From Platanthera guangdongensis (Eukaryota; Streptophyta; Magnoliopsida; Asparagales; Orchidaceae), in assembly GCA_039583875.1 (NCBI GenBank), contig CM077157.1, forward strand, positions 77,934,346 through 77,998,345: a stretch of DNA of 64,000 nucleotides. The letters run 5' to 3'. Of this stretch, positions 43,330-54,340 are shown piece by piece. The notes below the pieces were generated by a model. That model saw only the letters and a program-made list of their open reading frames with translations. It was not told where the DNA came from and ran no database searches. A program made the translations under genes and the position numbers. Position 1 is the first letter of the stretch, and each line of letters opens with the position of its first letter.

Positions 43330-45505
43330 TGTAACACCTCCATTCGTCACATGGAATATAACGGTGGGTCCGGCGGGGACCCAAGCCATATCACAGGCAA
43401 ACGACAGAATTACGTGGGGGTATCAAAATTTCATTCTACTCATATCCTAACTCAGTGCATTCTAGTACAGCATTTTCAGTTATATGAACTCATCACAGCG
43501 AATGCCCACTAAATATATAAACTCCATATTTATATATATAACCAGGAATGTATACAACTACACAACTCTCATGGCCTTAAGGCCTTACAAGTTACTCTTT
43601 AGAAAATATACAGCTTCATACATCGGCATGCAGGCCGACCACACATGAAATCCAAGCATTCTTCGCACGGCCTTCATGGGCCTTAAGCAGCACGACTTCA
43701 TTCCGCTCAATTCAATTCAATCATCAGCACCTGCAATTAGACATCCACCCCAAGAGCGGTAAACAAAGCAACGGTTAGCATTAGCTGACCAATTATAACG
43801 ACCCTACCCTTACCCAGGGCAGTGGTTCCTTCCTTGTATGCTTTGAAATCATAATAGTTACCAATCACAACAAGTGCTCTCAGGCACAACAATATCACAA
43901 ACACCGGTCTCCACCAGACGCTACGTGCACTCAGGGCACCTTACGGTGTACCGGACTCAGTGGCAACACCACCGATCAGAGAATTATTAACATGTTGGTT
44001 GGCCAGTCCTAGTCACCCCAACTCGCAGACTGGGAGCATTCCGCCCAAACCACTCAGAGGTGATATCCTCAAGGCAAACTTGATCATTTCCACAGCAGAC
44101 CGACCCACCCTAGTGGTGTAGCAAGTCGGGTTTATCTCGTGCTCTCTAGGCATTGCCACCAATTGACATTTCTAAACAACCAGGGGCATGTCAGCCTTTC
44201 CCGTGCTCAAACCGTCAGTAGTGCACCAGTAGATGTGGGTTGGCCTTCCGTCCTGATTAGCCATAGATTTTCTCTCTCCTAGAGCAATTAACGCCCACCG
44301 CGCTCACACCACAAGGAGCATACACAAAGCATCCAAGATCAACATCTATACAGAAGAGTTTATACTCACAACTATACACATCTATCAAATACACGGAGTC
44401 TTCTCCTGTTTACCCATAATCATCAACAATCCAGACTAACCATCCAGATGGGAATCACACAGCATGTTTATACTATACTTCACACTATCGGCTCTAGATG
44501 CAGACTCAACTGAGAATCACTTGCGTTTTCCACCTCTTGGTGGAGGATTCCATACTATGCATAAAGAAAGGACTTGATTGTCCAAGAAGGAGATCGTTAC
44601 CCTTGAAGATCGCTTTGGAGCCATAAACAAGCTGGATGTAAATCACTGCCTCGGCGTTGCCTCCATGAATCCGATCTCGGATCTTGATTCCGCACTGCGC
44701 AGCTCCTCCAAGCTGGCCTCCTCCTCCCTTTCCTTCCTCCCTTGCTCTCCCTCTCTCTCTCTCTTTGATAAGAAGAAGAAGAATGGCTTAAATGAAGGAG
44801 CTTACCCTCATTATCGGCCTTATATCAGCAGGGAAGGTCTGGACCCTTGGATCAAGGATAAGGGAAATGAACTACTTTGATTTTCCCAGAAAAAGCAGAA
44901 CACGGCCTGACAAGCCCTGTGACATGCCATGTGACACGCCCGTGTCATAGGCCGTGTCCCTTAAGAGGCACACAACCGACTCAAACCCAATCAATACACA
45001 GCCGTGTGATACGCCCGTGTCACACCAAACACGCCCGTATCATGGCCGACACGCCCGTGTATAGAATCCCTGTACCTCACACATCATAACATCAACTTGA
45101 CCCGAGCGGGACACGGCCTGGCCGTGTGCACCTGGACACACCCGTGTCCCGCAAACACGCCCTAGCTCGAAACGTCGAGTTGAGTTCGACGGCTACTGAC
45201 ACACCCTGTGACACGCCCGTGTCACAGGCCGTGTCCTCACTCGACACTCGACACTCGACGATCGTCGAGCAAAATTCGTCGACATCAAGGCGATCGTCGA
45301 CACGGCCTCGACATGCCCTGCGACACGCCCGTGTCGCAGGCCGTGTCCGCTGTTCGACGACCGTCGACTCCAAATTTCGTCGACTTCACGACTCGACACA
45401 ACCCAGGCCTGACACGCCCTGGGACACGCCCATGTCCCAGGCCGTGTCACCCATGCCTGAACCCAAATTTGCTCAAATTGATCTGATTGACTTCGGGGTG
45501 TTACA
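43330..45505 (-). repeat. Element D 3' LTR (LTR-a)
   Basis: TGTAACACC at the left end and GGTGTTACA at the right end form perfect inverted ends. It carries the palindrome array at about 44900-45450. On the minus strand, CTGATATAAGGCC near 44829-44817 is a plausible TATA region. Confidence 0.9.
45198..45448. repeat. Three 38-bp imperfect palindromes in the D LTR U3
   Basis: Units at 45198-45235, 45310-45347 and 45411-45448. Each has outer arms GACAC.../...GTGTC and an inner hairpin around CACGCCCGTG. The inner arm differs between units but pairs in each: CTGTGACAC with GTGTCACAG, CTGCGACAC with GTGTCGCAG, and CTGGGACAC with a GTGTCCCAG-type arm. TCGACGATCGTCGA-type words lie between the units. 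Confidence 0.9.
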
Positions 45506-46018
45506 ATCCTCCCCCCCTTCAAATAATTTCGTCCTCGAAATTTGACTCCAAATCAACCAATCAACCACAAAACAAGTTATTATGCACATTACCGCAAGCC
45601 ATCGCCCATACGAACAAACATACAACACATACAAACATTCCTAACATCCACTTGTGCACATTTAGCCATACAAGACATAAAAATAAGAAATCATGATTAC
45701 AAGTGCACCAAATTTTGATAGATATGTACACCTTCTTTTCTTCATCACAACTAGATATAAAAGCATAGTTTACATACACAGCACCTCCGGTCATAACATC
45801 GAAGTGATTCACATCACACTTCACTTCCGCTCAGCCTCCCAATTTTGAAATTCACGATTTAGAGACAAATTAAACACCCAAGGCTGAATTTCACCAACTG
45901 AGCTTTGCGGCTCTTGCACTTCCATCGCATGCAATCGAGGTTGCGTCCGGGGTGCAGATGACTCGACCACTGCTTTACCTTTTCTTCATATGACGCACCT
46001 GTCTTTTTCTCACTCCTT
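45506..46018 (-). other. D polypurine tract and non-coding spacer
   Basis: ATCCTCCCCCCCTTC next to the LTR is the complement of a G-rich polypurine tract. TTTCGTCCTCGAAATTT beside it matches the end of chromovirus pol (compare TTTCGAGACGAAATT near H at 36397). The rest has no gene that I can support. Confidence 0.75.
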
Positions 46019-46981
46019 GGAGGGGCATTCCGACAGAATTTTGCTATATGTCCTTGCTGCCCACAGTTATAGCATATACGCGTATCAATCCGTCCTGGCC
46101 CATAAGTAGCCCCAACGAAACAGTCGACGGCGGTGATTCCGTAGGCCTAAATCTTTTCTTCTCTCGTCGTCTAAACTCCGATTGATCCGACTGCGGCACT
46201 TTAGATTCTGCCTTTTCCGCTGCCAGTCTCTTATTCTCGTATACTCGCTTCATATCTTTTTCCAAGGCACGAGCTGTATCGACCAATGCTTGAAAGCCTT
46301 GGCTCACTGAACTCGGGAGTGCCAACCTCAATTCATCCCGCAATCCTTCATAAAACCGATTTGTCTTTCGCGCTTCCTCCGCGAAGGTAGATCCCGCATA
46401 TCTCCCCAATCTCGTAAACTCATGCAGGTAGCTATCAATATCTCGCTCACCCTGCACCAAACGGAGAAACTCATTTTCCATCGCAATCCTCTGCGACACC
46501 GGCACATACTTGGCTAAAATATTTGGGAGAATTCATCCATTGAAACCTCGGTTAAACCTCGACCTGCCAAGTGATGCACTTCAATTTCATCCCACCACAA
46601 TCTCGCATCTCCTTCCAACAGAAAAGTGGCCAACGTCACTTTCTACTCCTCGACCGTCCTGATTGCGGTTAGGATCCTTTTTACCCTTGCCAACCAATCT
46701 TCTGCCTGCGTTGGTGAAAGCGCTCCACCAAACGTAGGTGGATGAAAGTGCATAAAACGTGTCAATGAGTCGTCACTTGCTTGCGCTTCCACCACCACTG
46801 CAGCATGCTCTTGCCTTCCACCAGGTCCTCCCTGTCCAGTAGGTTGTGCTTGTAACACTACAAGCACTGTCTCCGTCACCACCCGTATGGCTTTTGACGA
46901 GGGAGGCATAGGCACTTCTACGGGTGCTGCACTCTCATCAGACCGCTGGGGCTCAGACGGCCCAGCTCCATCCCTCGCCAC
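46019..46981 (-). pseudogene. gag: Element D gag
   Basis: The N-terminal part (46643-46981) reads GAGPSEPQRSDESAAP then FHPPTFGGALSPTQAEDWLARVKRIL. After a shift near 46640-46510, the frame 46044-46505 continues RIAMENEFLRL...SYLHEFTRLGRYA and RKTNRFYEGLRDELR, the conserved Retrotrans_gag core. A final shift leads to a CCHC knuckle CYNCGQQGHIAKFC near 46036-46078. No ATG is visible at the start; the frame opens near GTG 46981. The gag of C is clearly homologous (same GAG-SEPQRSDES start). Confidence 0.85.
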
Positions 46982-47130
46982 CTATCAATGTACAGGACAC
47001 CATTAATACGTCAAATCATAACGGTACTGCTACATTGACTACACACTCACGCACATCATGTGCATGACCTACATTCCTAGTGGACATTCATGAGTTCAAA
47101 GATGTTCTCTCCTCCCAAACAATCTAAACC

Positions 47131-47144
47131 TGGCTCTGATACCA
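47131..47144 (-). other. Primer-binding site of D
   Basis: TGGCTCTGATACCA is the complement of the tRNA-iMet primer site TGGTATCAGAGCCA, three bases from the LTR edge. Confidence 0.92.
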
Positions 47145-47147
47145 CTT

Positions 47148-49388
47148 TGTAACGCCCCCACATGTCACATGACATATAACGGTGGGTCCGGCCGTGGCCC
47201 CACGCCATATATTACAGACAAGCGGAGAAATTACTTGTGGGAATCAAACTCGACGCGTATCCTTAACTCATTCCATTCTAGCGCAACATTTTTATGTTAA
47301 CATGAACTCAAACCAGAATGTCCACCAATATATATAAAGACCACATTTATATATAACAACACAAGGAATGTATAGAACCCACACACCTGGCCTTATGGCC
47401 TTACAGGTTCTTCTTTAAACATCACCAATTTCGGACATCGGCACGCAGGCCGGCCACACATGAACTCCAAACACAAACTCTCGCATGGCCTTCAAGGGCC
47501 GATAGCAGCCATTCCGCTTATGCATGTCAAGCCGCAACACCTGCAATTCCATATCCAAGCCAACACAGAAAACAAAGTAACGGTCAGCATTTGGCTGACC
47601 CATTATAACGACCCTACCCCCTACCCGGGGTAGTGGTTCCTTCCCTGTATACAGTGCTATCATCTATCATCAAGTATAATCAAGCATATCTCATTCTCTT
47701 TATTCCGCTAGCAAACACATGACATCACAAATGCTGGAATCCACCAGACGTTCTGTGCACTCAGGGCACCTTCTTGGCGTACTGGAATCCACCAGTCATA
47801 CACCGCCGATTCGAGGTTTTAACTTGATGGTTGACCGGACCTAGTCCACCAGTCTCGCAAGCTGGCGACATCCCGCCCAAACCACTCAGAGGTACAACCT
47901 CACAGCATCCAAAACAACTAGAGTAGATCGACCCACACCATGTGGTGTAGTACGCCGGGTTTATCCAAGCTCCCCAGGCATGTCTACCCATCGACCCCCC
48001 TCCTATTCCGATCGACCCACCAATGTGGTGCAGCAAGCCGGGTTTAACTCGGCTCCCAAGCATTGCCACCAATCGATCCCTACCTAACTAGATCAACCCA
48101 CCCTAGTGGTGTAACAGGCCGGGTTTATCTCGAGCTCCCCAAGCGTGCTACCAATTGATCATATCATAACCAGGAGCTTTACCAAAGCCTCCTCACACTC
48201 AACATCACATACATACATTCATCACAATAGAAATCCATTTACCTCGTACCAAATCCACGGAGTCTTCTCCGGTTTACCCATGAACATCACCCATCCAGAC
48301 TACTGGTCTAGATGGGCTTCACACAACATGCCTATGCCGTACTTCATATTTCCGGCTCTAAATGCACACTCAATCAAGGAATCACTTCACGGATATCCAC
48401 CTCTTGGTGGAGGATTCCAAGCACATGTATAAAAGAAGGACTTCGATGTCCAAGAAGGAGATCGTTACCCTTGAAGATCACTTCGGTGCCATGAAGTAGC
48501 CAGATGGAAATCACCACCTCGGCTCTGCCTTCACGAATCCGCTCTCGGATCTTCGCTCCGCACTCCGCAGCTCCTCCAGCAGCTGGTAGTCTCCTCCCTT
48601 CCCTCTTGCCTTAGGCTTTTCTTCCTCCCTCTCTTGGAATAAAATGAAGAAGAAGAAGAAGATGAAAAGAGGGATAAATCCCTTTTTTCTCGACCTCCAA
48701 CACACCTGGATAGAGCCCAACCATTGAATCCAGGAAGAGGGAAACAAATGGCTCAGATTGGCCAGAAAAGCTAAAACACGGCCTGACACGCCCTGTGATA
48801 CCCGTGTCACAGGCCTGTCCCTCTAAGAGGCAGCCAACCGACTCAAAACCAACAGTACACGGCCCTGGGACACGCCGTGTTCCATGCCATGTGTCCTGAC
48901 ACGCCCACAGACACGCCCGTGTCTGAGGCCGTGTGCCTCAACGAAAATAATCCCAAAACAAACCCGAGACTTCACACGGCTTGGCACACGCCCGTGTTCC
49001 TGGCCGTGTGCACCTGGACACACCCGTGTCCCGCAAACACGCCCTAGCTCGAAACGTCGAGTTGAGTTCGACGGCTACTGACACGCCATGTGACACGCCC
49101 GTGTCATAGGCCGTGTCCTCACTCGACACTCGACACTCGACGATCGTCGAGCAAAATTCGTCGACATCAAGGCCGATCGTCGACACGGCCTCGACACGCC
49201 CTGCGACACGCCCGTGTCGCACGCCGTGTCCGCTGTTCGACGACAGTCGACTCCAAATTTCGTCGACTTCACGACTCGACACAACCCATGCCTGACACGC
49301 CCTGGGACACGCCCGTGTCCCAGGCCGTGTCACCCATGCCTGAACCCAAATTTGCTCAAATTGATCTAATTGACTTCTGGGTGTTACA
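47148..49388 (-). repeat. Element D 5' LTR (LTR-b)
   Basis: TGTAACGCC at the left and GGTGTTACA at the right. The last 400 bp are about 95% identical to LTR-a by eye, but the first several hundred bp are much more different. Palindromes at 48784-49330 include CAGACACG with CGTGTCTG near 48907-48926. Confidence 0.88.
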
Positions 49389-49826
49389 CATTGCACAGCC
49401 CAAACAGCATGACCGTGAACTCATAGTGCCCGTACCGTGTTCCAAATGCAATTTTGGGAATATCCTCTTCCGTATCCTCAACTTGTAATAACCATATTTC
49501 AAGTCCAACTTCGAGTAGACGGTCGATCCCACCAGCTGATCGAACAACACAACAATTCGGGGTATCAGATATTTATTCTTCTAGCCAGCTTATTCAGTTC
49601 ACGGTAATCAATACATAACGCAACCACCGTCTTTCTTTTTCGAAAAGCCACAGTGGCGCTCCAAGGAGACATGCTTGGGCGTATATACCCTGCTTCAACA
49701 ATCCTGTAGTTGGACTTTCAAATCCGCCATCTCCTTAGGCGCGACGCAATTATGGCGAGCGCGGGTCACAGGTTTTGCACCTGGCACCAACTCGATTGTG
49801 AAGTCAATCTCACGCTGGGGTGGTAG
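49389..49826 (-). pseudogene. Element C reverse transcriptase fragment
   Basis: Read from 49826 leftward on the minus strand: PPQREIDFTIELVPGAKPVTRA, directly continuing FPKDLAGLP at 60946 on the other side of element B. It then goes on with degenerate RT including [19 protein letters not shown] and, after shifts, GHYEFTV and LFGLCN. It stops at 49389, where the D LTR begins, just before the position of the RT active site. Confidence 0.88.
49822..49826. other. Target-site duplication GGTAG, left copy (element B)
   Basis: GGTAG at 49822-49826 and at 60941-60945 flanks the TGATG...CATCA ends of B. Confidence 0.95.
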
Positions 49827-51606
49827 TGATGACTACTTTTAGTCATCATTTTTGATATAGTTTAGTTTAAGAAATTCCTAAGTTAATTGGTATTTTTTGC
49901 TTACTTTATTCTTATATGCTTTCTTTCATATCTTATTTGTTTGTTATAAATATATTTTTTTATGTTATGTATGTTTATGTTATGTTCAATTTATTTTTAT
50001 TTTATAGGTATGTTATTAATAATTAATGTTTTGATAAAAAATATGTGTCTAATTTGTTTATTTTATGTTGTTGTGCAGCCCACATGATGCAGCCCTCTTC
50101 CCCACAAATAGCCCACATGGTGCAGCCCGGCCACTTATGGTGCAGCCCCTCTACATGATGCAGCCCCCTACATGCAGCCTTGAAGTTTGGAGCAGCCCGA
50201 CCTTTTCCTTGAAGCCTAAATGATGCATTCAGCCCCCTTCAAGCTTCCCAAGCCCATATAGTGCAGCCCACTTCATCCATGTGTGGTCGGCCACTCATTT
50301 CCCCCTCCCTCATCATTTATTGCATTCATGCAATCTCTCATTCATATGGCTGCACCCTCTTTCTCCCTCTTTTATTTCTTTTTTTTCTTTATTTAATCCA
50401 CATTCATGCATATCCTCTCTCTCTCCCATCCTCATTAATTCCACATGCATGAATCTCTCATTCATGCTTGGCCGGCCCCTCTCTTCCCCCTCTTTATTCC
50501 TCATCATCCCCCTCTCTATTTTATATTCTCTATTTTATTCCATAAATTGCATGCAATGAATCCACCTTCCTCTCTCTCCTTCATTTAATGCATGCATGAA
50601 CACTCTCCCCCCTACACATGGCCGGCCACCCCCCTTGGCCTCCTCCTCTTCATTTCATTCTAGATCCTTCTCCATCTCCTATAAAAAGCCACCCATCCCT
50701 CAAGCAAAGGAGAGAAAATTTTGGGAGTGAAGTTTTAAGTTCAAGAGAGTGTTGAGTTGAAAGTGGAGAGTGTTAGTGAGTTGTTATTTTCTTTCATTAT
50801 TGTTGTAGTCTTTTCATTTTGTAATCCTTTTCTTTCAACTTAATATAAAATTGTCCTTTTAAATATTGCGTTCTCTTTTATTTGTGCAAGTAATGAATAT
50901 GAATTCCTTCATCCTACTTTGATTTCAATTTCCATTATGCGTAGCTAATTTTCTTTAGCATTTGATCATGAGGATCCATGAATTGAGATAGGAATTATTT
51001 TTTACTTCGAAATTATTTTTGCTAACTTTCGCTCGATCCCTCTTTGATTTATTTCGAGCCGACTCCGTATTTCCGTATACGGTAGTAGGCCTTTGATCTC
51101 ATTTCATAATAGTCGAGAGACTCATTGATTTGAAAGATCACTCAAAGAGGGAAGGAGTTGCACGCAATCCTAGAGATAGGACGACGTAAATCCTCCAGAT
51201 TGGAGTCAAATCCAATAGTGCGGATCATCTCGATAATGCAACTTTAGGTCCCTTTGATTTGTAAAGAGATTTCGATCAAAGCGTCTATAAGTTAGGAGAC
51301 TTAATGCTCTAGCGAGATTTTGTCTATTTTCAGATCCGTCATGGTCGAGTTAAGTCGCAATTATAAAATATTATTTTTTATTTCTCCTATCTCTTTTCAT
51401 GGTGAATCATCGATCAAATGCTATCTTTTAATTCATAGTTCCGTTTTAAATTTCATTTCAGTTTAATTTTAAAAATTCTCAAACCCACTTTCTTTTGTAG
51501 GATAATAGTTCAAGCGTGAGTAGCAGTACTTGACAACCCCGTTTTAATACGACCTTGATACTACAATTCGACAGGTATACTTGCCTGTTCGGGTTTTAGC
51601 CCATCA
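49827..51606 (+). repeat. Element B 5' LTR
   Basis: Begins with the hairpin TGATGACTA-CTTT-TAGTCATCA and ends ...TTTTAGCCCATCA. It has a cluster of ACATGATGCAGCCC-type direct repeats at 50076-50275, C/T-rich stretches and a TATA box TATAAAAAG at 50680. It differs from the 3' LTR by many one-base indels. Confidence 0.93.
50680..50688 (+). promoter_or_regulatory. TATA box of B 5' LTR
   Basis: TATAAAAAG in TCTCCTATAAAAAGCC; the 3' LTR has TATAAAAGCC at 59999. Confidence 0.7.
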
Positions 51607-51611
51607 AGATT

Positions 51612-51627
51612 TGGCGTCGTTGCCGGG
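51612..51627 (+). other. Primer-binding site of B
   Basis: TGGCGTCGTTGCCGGG lies five bases after the LTR end. Athila-type elements usually have TGGCGCCGTTGCCGGGG here; one C-to-T change is visible. Confidence 0.88.
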
Positions 51628-51751
51628 ACATTTTTTCGTCAATATTAAGAAAGCGCTTACGCTATTACTTCTGCAAAAATCAAAAAAAAAATTTCCTTTC
51701 TTTTTTTTTTCTTCAAGTTTTTATTTCATTTCTCCTTCATTGTTTTAGTGC

Positions 51752-53270
51752 ATGACCCGCACGAATCCGTCGCTACTTGTTGATTGGACCCAGAAATCGA
51801 ACGCTCCTTTCGGAGACAACTACGATTCGGGGCTCCACTTCTCAAACAGCGGTTGAGGATTCCGACGGTGATTGTAATTTTAATCTGAAATGGGAGATCC
51901 AACCAGGAATGGCTCAGCAAAGGACCATGTCCGATTATGCTCGACCCAACCTGGAGGGACTGAAACAAGTATTGTTCGACCTGCAATTGCGAACAATAAC
52001 TTCGAGCTTAAGCCTAGCATCATACAAATGGCAGCAATATGTACAGTTCACGGATTACAAGATGAAGATCCGAACTTGCATATTGCCAATTTTTTTGAAA
52101 TCTGTGACACCTTCAAAATAAATGGTGTCTCAGATGATGCTATAAGGCTAAGACTCTTCCCCTTCTCCTTAAGAACTAAAGCCAAATAGTGGTTGAGTTC
52201 TCTTCCAAGAGGATCAATAACTACTTGGAACATTTTAGTTGATAAATTTCTTGCTAGATATATCCCCCCCCCCCCCCCGCCAAAACTGCTAAGCTAAGAA
52301 ATGATATAACTTCGTACTCTCAAATTGCTTCTTAGACCCTCTATGACACTTGGGAGAGGTTCAAAGAACTTTTGAGAAGATGCCCTCATCATGCTCTGCC
52401 TGTATTGTTACAGGTTCAGACATTTTATAATGGGCTAAATCAAGAAACTAAGCAAATGATAGATGCCGCTTCCGCTGGTTCTTTGGACAGCAAAACTCCA
52501 GAAGCCGCTCTTGAGCTTATCGAGGACATGGCGATGAACACTTATCAGTGGAATTCGTTTAGGACTCGCCCATCTAAACCTACAGTTATCTATGAAGTGG
52601 ACTCGGTTTCGCAACTGGCACTGCAAGTGGAAATGCTGAACAAGAAGATTTCGGAGATGACTGCTTCCTCCGCCGCTCAGGTATATGAAAATGCAAATGC
52701 TGCTGCTGCCGAGCAGGTGGATTATCTGGGGAATATACCGAGGCCTGCTCAAAAAAATGCTTCGAACTTTTCTGCTTTTTCTAATTTTTCTGCTCCGCCT
52801 GGTTTTAATTCTTCTTCTAACTTTTATAATCCTGGATGGCGCAACATCCTAATTTTCTTGGAGTAATCCCGCGAATGCCGCACGTCCACCACACGATTTC
52901 ACTCCACCACCACCACCACAACAAACTCAACATTTTCAAAAACTTCCTCTTTGGAGGAAATGCTTTCAAAATACATAAGCACCAATGAAGCGACCATTAG
53001 AAATCTAACAGGCTCAATGAAAAATTTAGAGAATACGGTCGGTCAATTAGCAAAGATGGTTTCCGAAAGGCCACTGAGACTCTTCCCTCAAATACCGAGT
53101 CAAACCAAGGGAGCACGCGAAAGCGATTTCCCTTCGAAGCGGCAAGGTAATTCACGAGCCCACCAAAAGGGAAGAGCCAAGGTGAGTGCCTCTCCTACTG
53201 CTACACGAATTAGTGACGAAGATATAATTAATAAAAATTTTGGAAAAGAAAATTCTATTTTGAAAATAAA
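51752..53270 (+). pseudogene. gag: Element B gag
   Basis: ATG 51752 begins the expected MTRTN start. The true continuation (LDPEIERSFRRQL) is one base out of frame. Recognisable blocks shared with A are ANFFEICDTFKINGVSDDA, FYNGLNQETKQMIDAAS and TPEAALELIEDMAMN. Breaks include a 15-C run at 52264-52278 where A has CCGCCCGC, stops at 52188 and 52864, and a shift near 52850. The C-terminal part keeps NATGSMKNLENTVGQLA-like sequence near 53010. Confidence 0.85.
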
Positions 53271-54340
53271 CTAGAAAAATCTATTTTGGAAAAGGAAAAC
53301 GATGGTTTTAAAAATAATGATCTCGATATTTTAAAAGAATTTCCACCACCTCCTACCCCGCTAAGCTTAGGAAAAATAAACTAGATGATCAATACCAACG
53401 CTTTCTTGAGATGTTTAAACAAATTCATATCAATTTGCCATTTCATGAAGCAATAAGCCAAATGCCAAAATACGCCAAATATCTTAAGGACCTGTTTAAC
53501 GAACAAAAAGAAATTAAAAAATTTATCTCATGTTACGTTAAATGAAGAATGCTCGGCGGTCATAAAAATTCCAATCTTCCTACAAAGATAAATGATCCGG
53601 GTAGTTTTTCGATTCCTTGCGTTATTGGTGATCTTTTTGTAAAGCATGCGCTAGCGGATTTAGGTGCCAGCATCAACTTGATGCCTTTTTCATTGTTTAA
53701 AAAGCTAGGATTGGGCACTCTCAGCCCTACGCGGTATGAGCATTCAATTGGCTGATCGATCGATTAAGTATCTGTTAGATATCGTTGAGGATGTGCTAGT
53801 GAAGGTCGACAAATTCATCTTCCCGGTGGATTTTGTCATTCTTGATATTGAGGAAGACATCGAGGTCCCGCTTATCCTTGGTCGTCCTTCCTAGCCACCT
53901 CTCGTGCGGTCATCGATGTAAGTAATGGAAAACTTTTGCTTCGCGTGGGAGATGATGAGGTGACGTTTTCAATAAATCAATCCATGAAAATTCTTTAGAA
54001 AATGACGGCTCATGTTTCTTCCTTGATGTTTTAAATGAAGATGCCTCTCTTTCTCTTTCAAATGTTTCTTCGAATGATTTTTCTTCCTCTTTTTCTGATT
54101 TTTTTGCAAATGTTTTTGAAGATACGATTATGTCCGCGCAAGCCAACTTTGCAAATAACCGATTTTTAGACAAAAAAATTATGAAAATATTGTCTTTGAA
54201 AATGAAAAAGTTAAAGAACTCTTACGATGAACCACCTAACTTAGAACTAAAACTCCTTCCCGAACATCTCAAATATGCCTTTCTTGAACAAAATTCTAAA
54301 TTGCCCGTTATAATCTCGGCTTTGCTTTCTCAATCCAAAA
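53271..54340 (+). pseudogene. Element B protease region
   Basis: ALADLGASINLMPFSLFKKLGLG (53645-53715) holds the catalytic D-L-G-A. The frame is lost at 53752, and the VDFVILDIEEDIEVPLILGRP block near 53828-53885 lies in another frame. The downstream linker is Ser/Phe/Glu-rich (about 54000-54170), then LKLLPEHLKYAFL near 54250-54290 as in A. Several stops and shifts; not functional. Confidence 0.82.

Larger units (their letters stand above)
43330..49388 (-). mobile_element. Element D: gag-only chromovirus-type LTR retrotransposon
   Basis: Minus-strand element with 5' LTR 47148-49388, iMet primer site, gag, polypurine tract and 3' LTR 43330-45505. Only about 1.6 kb lies between the LTRs and no protease, RT or integrase is present. 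It could be a gag-only (TR-GAG-like) non-autonomous element or a product of deletion. The flanking 5-mers GAGTG and CATTG do not match, so the two ends may derive from different insertions. Confidence 0.8.

Noticed and set aside
44578..44880. 100-codon ORF in LTR-a of D
   Set aside because: Lies within the LTR antisense to the element; composition is low complexity and there is no recognisable domain.
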